Source of the DNA: Chaetoderma sp. LZ-2023a
Lineage: Eukaryota; Mollusca; Caudofoveata; Chaetodermatida; Chaetodermatidae
Direction of reading: 5' to 3'
DNA: 64,000 nucleotides
Assembly: GCA_034401795.1 (NCBI GenBank)
Contig: CM067370.1
Coordinates: 105,875,387-105,939,386 of the forward strand
The first letter of the stretch is position 1; every line of letters starts with the position of its first letter. Below the pieces are notes generated by a model that saw nothing but the letters and a program-made list of their open reading frames with translations, was not told the origin of the DNA and ran no database searches. Shown here piece after piece: positions 25,169 through 38,100 of the stretch. Position numbers and translations under genes: made by a program.

Positions 25169-28100
25169 ACTACTACTACTACTACAGCTGCTGCCGCTAT
25201 TACTACCAATACCGCTAATGCCATCTTGTTTGATGAAGTTTGTTTCACGCATGTGCGGACATTACAATTGTATAGATAGTCGTTTCCAAGGCCACCTGTC
25301 ATGTGATACAATTGTATGTGCTACAACAAGATTTAGTCCGCTACGTCAAGTAATTTGAAAAAATTTATGTTGAAAAGACAGGATTTCATACGACATTCTA
25401 TGTTACAACAGAATGGGATAAATTGTATTGCAGTTGCTCTCACACTGTACGATTTGCGAGGATGATGCATGCTGTCATATCGTATCCTAAAGAGTTGTAC
25501 GATATCATAGCGAAATCACACCGTGTGAGGCCGGATTTACACTGTTCAAGGAGGTCAAGTGAAATAAGGGCAATGTAAAGTGTTGGTCTTTATGGCACAT
25601 TGGGTGTAGCAACCCCTCCGCCCTCCCCCCCCCCCCCCCCCCCCCCATCCTCACATAGGCTATTTGTGATTATAGAATGATGATGAATTCTTAATATGTA
25701 TACATGCAGTCATACGATTTACATGGGATTTTTGCTCATTTTTGAACGTCTAAAAGCATTAGCTCGAAGGTATAAAGTTTCCGTCTCGAGACTAAAACTA
25801 CATACAAAAATTCCTAAAGTCTTTAATATTGGTTTTATTACTGTTAGATATACAGTATCATTTCTGCTTTTGATATGCATGAAAATATTACGATATTTGT
25901 TTGAAAATCCAGATTCTTTCACGTCATAACCTTCCGTGGTACATGGTAAAGCCAAGGTAATAGTTTTAACCATATATACTTGACTGTTAATCGCTTGTGT
26001 TCCATATTAATCTTTTCAGGTTTTGGAGTAACAAATGTAAGTGAACGAGACTTAGCCCGCATTCCACGAACAACAGAGGCCACAACTGACCTAGTCAAAC
26101 AGATCTTGAAACAACTCAATATCAACAGGTATGTGGTGATCAGTCAGAGAACGTGATCATTATCTGGTATATGGCCAGTCTGACAAGCCAGCTATGAAAT
26201 AGAACTAGGTATACAGGTAGATTGTGTATCGCAATGGATAAATCCGGTCTGCCACTCGCCTATATGCGGTTATAATAAATTACATCACATGTAAACTGAC
26301 GTTACAATCAAAACGTGTATTGAATGACGTATTAAATAGGCTGACAAGTGTACGACTTGTATGTCTTACTATTTAATAAACATTCTGTTGCTATTTTGAA
26401 ACTGATTTTTCTGGGCGATGCAGCAACAGCACCCAGTCAAATTAGTTTCAAAATCTTCAGCAACTTATCTGGATAAATATACCTTGAAATTCGAATTCTG
26501 GGATAAATCGATCTCAAGACACTCCAAGAATGGGCTGAGCTTGGCTACAAATCGGCGGGGCGTAGCTAGAAATGGATTTCTTTATTGTAAGACTGAATAT
26601 CAGAATGTTTTGTGTGGCCTATGGATTTTCTGATGGAACAAACTCAAACATCTTTGCAGATGACTGCGTGTCTTGCCGAGATGTAGACAGGCATATCTTG
26701 CAGCTAGATGTTCACCCTCTCCAGGAGTGGGAGAAAATGGCTGATGGCGTCATACTCATCGAGGTATCAAATCTTACAGAACGTCGAAAATTGATTCAAC
26801 CTCGTAGCAAAATATCACATTCGTAATTAGTCGATGGAAATTGTTAGACATATCAAGTACTTTGGAGTGAACAGCGCCACTTTCACGCACGTGGCGTGTA
26901 ACACGAGTGAAGCGCCTTACTATAGTTATGGATCAAACAGCTATAGGTGTAAACGACACATGGACATACAAATGCACACATGCACGCAAATATGCATGCA
27001 CGCATGCACGCATGCATGCACACACAGACCTCCGTCATAATTTGACACATTTTGTTTATTTACAGTGTTCGCTTGATTATCTCTCACAGTCAGGGGAGCA
27101 TGACGGCATATAAATTATGCGCTGAACAGAATGTTGAAGCAGCAGCATTCATCAATGCCACAGGATACTACCCTCACAGGTACAGATACTGTCAAATGGT
27201 ATGCCTATACGTGGATCCATTTCTAGCTATTCCCCAGCCATTTCTAGCCCACTTTTTACTCACATTTGAAGCGGTTTTAACAAGTTCAACCATGAATTTC
27301 CAGAATCTCAATTTCAAGGTAACTATAAGCCTACAGGTAAGGCTGGTAACATGTTGAGTAATTTGAAACTAATTTGACCTGGAGCTGCTGCTTATGCTAT
27401 AAATATAAATCCCATACATCCCAGAGACCACCTAGAGTATAAGTACAATAAAGTTGTATTGATGGCTTAGGTGGTAATTTCTTGAGCTGTGAAACCGGCC
27501 AACCAGGGTTCATGCTTTTCGTTGGCTGCCTCGAAACATGGACCATACCATTCCCTCTTTGTTACATTTCCCCACCCATGGCCATGAGTAAAATCGTTAT
27601 GAGTGTAAACAAGGCCGATGCAATATCGGTAGCTGTGGGATCTGTTTCTTTCTAGATGTTCAGATTTTTCCCCAGGTAACATCCAAGATTGTCAAATGCT
27701 ACGCTAACGTCACACACATTCCTGTGTTAAAATCTGAGACAAAGAGGCCCAGCAGTTTCTGAGATATTCACATATGACGAATTTGATATGATTTCGACCC
27801 AGTTCCTTTATATGGCTCACGACCAAAGTCTAGAAATTCTCTTGTACGCTGTGTAGAGGTTTGGGCCAAATGGGAGTAATAGTTTTTAGATAACCCCAGA
27901 ATAAGCTTTTGTGACTGATCGACTGAGTGACTGACTAAGTAAGACACATGGCGGTTTATTGAGCTGCTACCCGCAGCTAAAAACTTAGGTCCTTCGTATG
28001 GAACATTAAGCAGGTTTCACACACCATGCACGATGTATGTGCTATCAGGGTATCAATTGGTCTCAAGCATCTCTCTCACACAAGTAGTGTGCAACATGTG

Positions 28101-30066
28101 CCGATGCATAATGTTACAGCATCAATAGCACGATACATCAGTGTCATGCCTCAAATACACCTACTTGTATGTGGCAGACAAAAACAAATGGTCACACAAT
28201 GCATTCCTGGCATTATGCATTATAGAGCCACTATTTTCCCACGAATAACGTCTGGTTAATTTGCCATGCCTGAGATGGGCCATTGCTAAGGTTCAGGAAT
28301 GTTGCGTCCAGGTAGTTTCAGTTTGAAGAACATGGAAGATAATCCCTCTGTCTAAAGGGATGTAGCTGAAGAGAAATCAGATTCGGCTTCCATCATTACT
28401 AGATATTCGGAGCCTATATATTTATATATCTGCTGCTGTCTGATTGTTTGAAGGAGAGTTCATCGATTCAGATGGATTATACCCCACATGCAGAGTCGTA
28501 TTCATGAATTGTGGAAGAAGTAGGTTCACTGAAACTTCGAATTCTATATCTTAGTAGAGACTCACGACCCTGGACCATCAATCCGATTGGGTGTCTCATT
28601 TGTATATTATGCCACACCACCTATGATGCTCATATTCTGAATAGGTTTACACCACTTAAAAATGGCGGGTAAATTCCTGAGGCATCAGAGAGATGCACCC
28701 CAATATGCAAATGAGATTACTGTAATGCTGGCAGACAATCAGAACCTGCACCCACCATGCAGGTTTTTGCTTCTGCCTCCCAACATTTCATTAAAACGAC
28801 TTTGTTATAATAAGGTGTTTCTATATGTTTCAGGGGAGGACAACCATTCTGGCATCTACAAGTCTTGACCAGCATCTTCAACTTTGCTCCAACTAGACGT
28901 GTTGTTAAGCAAATATTTTCATCAAAAATGCGAAAGTTAGGTAAGACATACAATACAGTTTGTACTTTGAATGAGGTATAATAAGAGCATTAACTAGCCA
29001 ATATATGTATTTTATCAATCTAGGTCATGTATCTTGTGCACTCTAACTACTGCAATCCAAATGTTGTCATACCTTTTAATGTACCTTCCTCCTTCCTTTG
29101 CAAAAAAGCATGAGGTGTTTTGCCTCTGACCATGCATCTGGAAATATGGGATGCAATTAATATGTAATTCAGGATTAAATTAAGAAGTAAATTCATTTTA
29201 TGTATACAATAAGATAAAAAGGAGGGCATGCATACATGCTCGATTCCATAATACACAACAGTATATGCAGAAGTCTCGTATACATGCCTGGTTTTTTTAA
29301 ATTGTAATAATTTTTATAAAGAAAACTTGTTATATTTTCAAAATGTGGAGTTTAATAATTCATTTGGTACTAAAATAAAGAGGTAAGAAATTTGATATAA
29401 ATTTCATATCTTCATATACTGAGTTTAATACAAGACGTGTCATAATTGAAGATATTGTTAAAAAATATTGTTTTATCTACGGTAATGTTACTAACATAAT
29501 GTTTACGCATTGCTCACCAGGTGAAATGAGACACCAGTTTACCACTGAACATTTTGTAACTTTAGCTAATTTTTCCCAATCATAGAAATACATGTAATTG
29601 AAATAACAAACAATACCATATCTGAATGTCCTATCACAATAGTAATATTATTCAACATATCTCCTGACAGAATCTGAGAAGCATCACCAATGATGCTATT
29701 ATTTCTTAACATCGATCATTTCCATTGTTTTAGTAATTGGTTTCCATTGAAATAATGTAGATAAATCATGAATTTAGATTTGGCAACTGTCATTTCCTGA
29801 TTTGTGGAACAATTATCTTCAAATTCATATAGGTTTGTCAGTGTTCTACAATGGAGAGGGGTACACCTATTAGATACATGCCATATCAGATTTGGAGCAG
29901 TAATGGACCTTTCCACTTTATCCATTCATCGTATGAAGTCATAATCAACTACGTGATGTGTAGAATGACACAATATTTGAAGACAGACTATGCGTTGCTG
30001 TATGAATTGTATGTATTTACTGTTTAATAACTTCTGAATATTTTGAAACTAATTTGACTTGGCGCT

Positions 30067-30164
<98 letters not shown>

Positions 30165-33100
30165 TATTAAACTCTATATATATATCTACATATTCAACAG
30201 CTTACCTGTATAGTTTTCAGGAAATTAACAATTATGGCATTCAGGATCGATTAATCCCAACACAGTGAAGTGTGGGTGGGGCTTAGCTAGAGATGGGTGG
30301 GGCATATATAAAACTGGAACGGTCCATTGATTAGTCTAAGTTTCCACCAAGCAAAAGTATAATCTTTATCCTTATCATAATGGAATGAAAATTGCCATAT
30401 TAAAAAGCTCACAGAATTAAAAGGGTATTTTGCCTTACTTTTAGGCATGATAAAAATATATAGAACTCATACAAAGAAGTCCTGGTTTCGGATCTCGTGA
30501 CATCTGGCAGTTGACAGATGCAGTGACAACAGTCAGTTGACAGTTGATGCAATAAGTAACACAACAGTTATGTTGTACCATGGTGTCATTTGGGACCATA
30601 TAACTTTCAAATCTAAATTCTAGGTTCTATAGTTTCCACATATGAGGTAGTTAATTACTAAACAGAAAACATGTGTTGATAAAAAAAATTCTATTTACGA
30701 CTCAGAACTAGAATAAGTCTGTCCATCTGTCTGTCAGTCTGTGTGTCTATTTCTTAAAAATTTGGCAATTTCTTTGAAAGCTGACTACGTCTCAATCATA
30801 ACGTGTTCACACTTGTTACTATTACCTTTATCTACAATGGGTAAAATATGCTTGCATCTTCGAAAGCCAATTATTGTCATGGTTTATGGATACATTTAGT
30901 GGAAAGGTTTGTCAAATATCTGAAACTGGTGTGTGTAACATACCTTTCACGGTTCTTTGACTCTCCTGCTCTGAAAATGCTCCCCAGGTTGCAGTTTCAA
31001 CTTCTTTAAAAAAAACAATCAACGAACTTGATGTATAGATTGATTAAAACATATGTGTAGTATCTCGAAGGTATGTAAAAGAAAAATACAAAATTCCCCA
31101 GATGATAATTTCACAACTTTTTACATACAGTTGACAAAATTAATGTAGTGATATAAGATTCAATTTTCAAACAACAACTAATTATTCAGCTATGTGATTT
31201 GTTGATCGAGGCTGTACTGTTTGGACTGGATTCAGGCTAGTCTTTAACACAGCCTGTCGGTCAGCGAGAATGTGTTAAAACTTGTCAGCCAATCACAGAC
31301 AAACAAAACAGACAATTCTTACCACGACGACCTGATATCACACATTTACATAACAATGTGATGTCATACTACTATTATAACATCACATTCCAAAATTTTG
31401 CATTTGCCTGAAAATACCTTACCTTTACGGTCCCATAGTCCCATTGACTGCATCCCGGCCTGACTGGTCCCTGAAATAGTCAGATGTTGCTGAAAACTGG
31501 AGAGGGCACATGACTGTCATGGGTTTCGAAGCCTCCCCCCCCCCCCATGTGTGTGCGCGCGCGTACGTGCATGCGTGCGTGAATGCATGCGTGGTCATGC
31601 ATGCATGTGTGCGCGTGTGTGCATGCGTTGGGTGTGCATGTCTGAGTGTTAGGGGGTGGGTTGGTGGGGTGGGGGGTGTACTCTACTCCTCGAAATTTCT
31701 AATCCAGATTCTTTCAGAGGGCATCTACTACATTTTGAATGTTAATATGAAACTAGCATTAATCTTCAAATTACTGTATCTTTACCCATTTCATAGGCCA
31801 GGTGATAGAGTAGCAGTATTGTAGGAGTGGACTGGGATGGCTTGAACACGTTTCACGAAAATCATCCGAATCGTTAATCAATTGAGTAGATGGAGTTTAA
31901 AGTTGTATCCTTGTAATGTATAACATCTTGGCCGTATTCAAGTGTGTTATCAAATCCCTCGCTTTAATAGTGATCCATATATATTAGGATCTTTGTAAGC
32001 CTACAAATTGTCCGAACCATCGCATATAGTAATGACATAGCAGATAAGTTGTGGTGGTACCTCTGGACAGAAACCATTTTAAACTCAAAATGAACATTTC
32101 AATTATAGCCAATTGCAGAAAGATTATAGGACAATTAATAGCTAACATTTCATTGTTACTGAATGGGAAGTCCACAGAAAGAAATGTCGATTATCAGTAG
32201 GGATGGTCCAGACACACTCATGGAGTATGTTTGTCCATTGGTCAAGTAAATTCTACATGTCAGTTCATTTACAATATGGGATCTCTACATAGATTGTTGC
32301 GGATGTTTTCAACTAAGCATGGAGTTTGTAACATGTTATGTCTGGGTATTAGAGGTGTGGATCGATCTGTCACTCATGTATCTGATGGCATACTCAAATA
32401 CATCACTTGTTAGCTGACATCACAATCAAAATGAAGTGCTTTTGCATGGAGCTTTTATTAAGTTTTGCTTTTTGTAAAGGATTTTCAAAGATGGAAGCAT
32501 CCACCGCAGTAACAGTGTATAGAAGTGTTGCAGGAGGGCAGTTTTACAAGGTATGTGTGTTTACACATGCATGCATACACACAGCAAAATGTGTCACAAA
32601 CCTTTCCATAGATTTCCAGATTCTCAAATGAAATACATTTCAAACAGGACCTTTCTGGGAGGTGAAATAAATTATCAAGAACGACCTTAGTGGCACTGGA
32701 TCTCAAAGTCATCTATCCAGACATGCATGCAGAAATTATTGCTTGAAAATCAGTCCCCAATGTCTCAATCCTTTTGCATTACTGATCTACAGACGGCAAT
32801 TGTTGCTGATAAAGCTTACTAACTCAGAACTATAACATGCAGAATATCTTGAAGATGTCAGTGCTAGTTTTAATTTTGTAAATGGTTCCCTATAGAGAAC
32901 GATATTCTGCTATTTGTGAAACTTAATGCAATTTAATTCATTCGGGATAGGGTCGTCGATTGTTAAATCAAAGAAACATTTAAATTACTCTCTGAAATTG
33001 TGGAAAATGTTTTATGAGTCCTAGTGAATCAACATAGTAGTAGACTGGGTATGGTTGTGTCAAATTTCACATGCCTCGCTGCCATAGAAATATATCTTAT

Positions 33101-35063
33101 GATGATGAGTAGCTGTTTGGAAACTTCTTTCGGCCACAATTTGTTTTATTAGAATTTCTCCACTGTGTCTTGTCCATTGCAAGCAGTCTAAGCTTTGCCT
33201 TCCCTTCTCTCAGATTACATTTTTGACATCTGATTTAAAAAACACTTGTGCATGCCTGATACGTGTTAGCACACAGTACTGAAAACTCTAACTCTTTTTG
33301 TATACGCTGGTCTACATTCGAAGAACGTGTTCTAACACTGACCATCGCATTTGCAATACCATCACAAATAGTGGAAGCATGATGAACTGTTTGCACAGTT
33401 TGTAAGGTTTTGGGTGTAAGATTTAAGGCCTGAATCTTGTTCAGTTCAAAACATAAAAGCCTGAATTACATCGGTGTGGTGGCTTTGTGCTAATTGGATG
33501 GTTGATGTTGGATATTCCATGGCTTTATCCTGACGTGAAGATGGACGTTTATATTTGGACTGTAGTTGAAGGGTCTCTATGAATGGGTTATACACTGAGA
33601 AATCCATTCATTAGTTCACAATAGTATTAGTTTATTTCCAGAGATAGCTGGATAGGAAGAAATTGGACTTGTGCTATGCACGTTCACCATTTGTGTCCTT
33701 TTCAGGATTGTAGGTGTTGTTCAATTGTTGAGTGACAATTATTTTTGACCGGGGCAATTGTGACAGAGTGATTTCATTGCTAAAGAAATCACTGCCACAT
33801 TTGTTATTGTCTTAATGTATTTCAGATGTAGAATCAATGTTGTGACATGGTACATTTAGGTTATCATTGTCAGATATTGACAGGCTTGTTGAGATTTTGA
33901 CAGGCACTAATAGTAATTTTCACAAACCTGCAGAAAAGTGTTGTCATAAACAGCCACTGGTGAGTGAATTGTAATCAATGGGTTGGTATAAAATTAGAAT
34001 AAAAGATGAAATCTGCTTGTGATTGTTTTATTGTACCTACTATTTTGCCTTTTGTGGCGGTTTCTGAAAAGGTTTGTGAGGGTACTCTTAAATTTGTATA
34101 CACATGGCATTGTCCATTGGCAAGATGATGCAATACCACCGGCTAGCCTTGCAAGTGGTAACGTTTCATGAGGCCCATTGAGATATGTGGAATTGACAAT
34201 GGAACCCTGTTATTAAACAACTTCATGGGTTTTCCCACTCAGGGGTTTGCACCATACAACAAATGCTCATGTGGCGTTGAATTCACTTTGGGTGTTTCCT
34301 GAATTCTGAGATAATAAAAGTAGTTCCCGGCCAACTGAGATGATTTGGGTATTTTCATGGGATGAATATAGCTTGTCTCCCATATTGATGAACTTTTGAT
34401 GAATAAAAACAAAATCGGAAAATTAGAACAGTTTAAAACAATCGGTACGTTCATCGATTTCAGAACAATGGAAATAGGAATCTGTAAAATTTATACTTGG
34501 CCACGAATTTAGCATTGATTAATGTATGGAAGGGCATAAAATTTAGAGTTGGAATCTATTGTATTTAGGAAGGTGTCATATTTTTCTCATTAATTAAATT
34601 AATCTGATAGGGAGTTACCCATTGTAACTTCTTAGTTATTGTAAACATTTTGTGTCTTGCAATTGAGACACAGGCATTTAAAGCGTTAAAAGTTGTTTTA
34701 TACGCTTCTTTGCATTTAAAAACTTTGCAGGCAAAGGAATATGGTGCTAAGATTGCTGCTAAGAAGCTGCCTGTTCTGTTTGCTCTGAGTAAGTCTGATA
34801 AAATTGTAGAATGTGAACGTGCATTGGACCTGTTAAAAGATGTTATGGCCGCCTCCAACAACTGCATTGTGTCATATGATGAGAACAGAAAGCCATCTCA
34901 CCACGTTGAAACAAGTTAGTAGGACATATTACTATTGTATTACTATTTTGACCCGCAGTCCTAATATTGGGCCGTACTGATGCAGGATGGGATTCAACCT
35001 GTCACTCAAGTATCAAACGTCATAATCAATTACATCACTAGTTCGTTGGTGTCAAAATCAAAA

Positions 35064-35155
<92 letters not shown>

Positions 35156-38100
35156 CACTTAAAATGAAAACCTTGCCATTATAGTGTACGACTTGTATGT
35201 ATTTGATTAATTTAATTACCATTTAATAAACATTCTGTTGATACCTTGCAATTTAGATTCAGAAAATCAGGCTTCAGCTTTACATCGATTCCAACACACA
35301 TAAAAGGCAGAACTTATTTAGAAATGGGTGGGTTATAGTTAGAAATAGATCCATCTATTATAAGTGTGAGTGGTTGAATATTACAGATCAATTTGACAGG
35401 AAGCTTTTGCTTCCTAAAAGTTTCTAGTAATCTTTACTGGGTATCAATAGAGATAATAATGTGTCTGTACTGTAACATGAATAGCATGCATATAGTCAGC
35501 CAGTCAGACCTGCAAAAATTTACTAGAAAATGAATAGATGGCATTTCCTTGTTACAAACAAACAAACTACAGACATATACCCTAATACTGTAGTACCAAT
35601 GTCAGTGTGGTTACCATGCTCAACATTTGCCTTAAGCACTTGTAATGATGTCATTCAGAATGGCCACCATCTATTTATATAGCAAATTTAAAACTGCACG
35701 AATCTGTTAATAGCTGTGCAACTCTTTTGATTTTGGTGTCTATTCATATGTTTTTGGTTCAAGGAATCTGATTATTACAAGGAAAATAAGCTCAAATTGC
35801 TTTTGTAATATTCACTATATATTAGCAAAAAAAAGAGATCAGAATGCTGTTAATGTGGATTGATAATTACTGATGTTTACGATGTATGCATTAATAGTAA
35901 ACCTTGCAAGCATTGCACATAATATATACATCTATGTTTGCATGTTTGTGGTAAAAAGCATCTCATTAAACCCAACATATAATGGTTCTATTCGAGTCAT
36001 AATCATTTTATCATGCTAATTAGACTATCCAGTGATAAATGAGAACAGCTACACCACAGAGATCTTAGTGTCAATTCACAAATTAAACAAGAGCAATCAT
36101 AGATTGCAAGCTCTCACCCACTCGTTTCTGTCACATTCTATATTTCTTCAGGGTTTTTTTGGACTTTCAGATTTTTCTTAGGATCTTTCGGATGATGACC
36201 AACGTTGTCAAATCAGACTGTACTGTCACACTCTTTCTTGTGTTAAAGGTTGGGCCAAATCGAACAGGCAGTTTCCAAGATATCCATAGATACTGAATTT
36301 AAGCCGATCTGGATCATGCCCAATGTCAGGAAATCCTCTTGCGCTGTAATTAAGATCTTTTATTGTGTTAAAAGTTGAGTCAAATCAGATGATAAGTGGT
36401 TTTTTAGGCACAGCTCTGGACACACATGCACGCACATATGTGCACATGCGCACACGCGCACGCATGCAATACTCTTCTTACATGCAATGGTATTAACGCT
36501 TACCACTCTCGTGTTAAAATTTTAAATTTTCAAATTAAATTAACAGATGAACGGGTGTTCATTTTAATTGTGGAAAATTGTACACCAGATTCTTCGCTGT
36601 CGAACCAATAAAAATAGAATTTTGACTTCATAGTGGTAAGGATTAAGTAATGCATGATAAATACAGAAACTGATGGAAATACTGTGAATAACATTATATT
36701 CGTTTAGAGGGTTTTACAAATGAGGCATTAGTACTCGAGACGAAGAAATAAGTTAACTGTTTCAAGCTGGATTATAACAGTGTTCAGCATTACACCCACA
36801 TGGTGGCATGTAGATTTGCTGCGCAGTGCTGCATTTACAGGAAGCAGCTTTGCATTTCATTTGAATCCTACAGGCTAAACCAATGCAAGCGGCTGAAATA
36901 GCAGATAGAGTTGTCCAGACTACTTCAAGCCCATGCTTTGTAGACATCCACTCCTCACCCTCAGATGTCTCTGGCAACCCAGTATGTACTAGAATATGTT
37001 AACTGTGTGCGTGTAACCACACCTTGGCCTGGTAATTGGCTCTTGCATAATGCAACTGGAGTGAATCATGTGTTGGTGGAAATTTTTCCATATTGTTTTT
37101 CCTTTGCGGAACATACCATGCCTGGCTTTGTCCACACCACCATGTGGATCTGGTGCTGAGTACAGGACAAATGAACTATTCAATTATATTAAGCAATCAT
37201 GGCCAGTTTAAATCAAGAGGTTGACGATACTAAGTGAACACTTTTCAACAGAAATTGGGTAAATAACAACGTTGTGTCCGAACGGTTCATGGCATCTTAT
37301 GAACGTCATCTGCCTCAACAATAGTCCACATCCGTCAGCACATATATCGACACATATTGTCTGTTCATCCTCCAATCAACGCATAAACAGATCAAGCCAT
37401 CTTTTCACCCACCCATCTATACAAACATTCAATATTTGTATGCACATTGCATAGTCCGGCAGCTTGTCAGGTATCTCACATACTGTGTGATTAAAGATGC
37501 TACTCTTGCTAACCTATTGGATGAAGTCAAGTAATCAATGGACAGATTTAAACAAACTTCATTGAAAAGGGTTAGTATATATTGCAAAAACATCGGTCAC
37601 CTCATGCACTTGATATCTTAAAGATTTCTGTATTTGTTTAAATCCTTCAAGCCATTGTTCTCAGGACACATGTTTTTTTGCAAACTGTAAATAGAAATCG
37701 ATTAAAACAAAATCATATTTGATGCAATCAATAATTTTGATCAGTTTATTATTGGTGATTGTACAGATTAAAGATTAAAGTAACATTGTCCTGTAAATTA
37801 TCTGGAGGGTACTATGACTGCAAACACTATCCAATTGTTGGTTGCAGTAAAGATATTTACGCTTTGGATTCATTTACATTAAATTTGATTTCTGCCTTTG
37901 AAGTAGGCAAGCATTTATTGAGGGTTCCGAGTTGTCAAAGCACAAAGTGCTCATCTTCATTTAAATTTTTTTCTTAGACTTTCCGATGCTTGTTATCGAT
38001 AAATGAAAGCATTGCATTTCCTATAGAAATCATCGAATATTTTACATTTGGTTTGGAGGCTAAACTTATCTTGACTTCACGTGTGCATCATTGCATTACC

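Larger units (their letters stand above)
28941..32479 (+). other. Hydrolase intron 4
   Basis: 3539 bases. It contains hairpin repeat H copy d with a TA array (30017-30340), a TGTC-rich stretch (30718-30755) and a GT/GC-rich microsatellite (31545-31640). I see no other gene. Confidence 0.75.

Noticed and set aside
24953..25311. Poly-Ser and poly-Ala/Val frames on the minus strand
   Set aside because: They run through the intronic CTG/CTA repeat and have no domain or splice support.
37759..37977. Possible extra exon of the hydrolase in intron 6
   Set aside because: Exon 6 to exon 7 already joins in frame and completes the fold. This frame shows no family motif and ends in its own stop.
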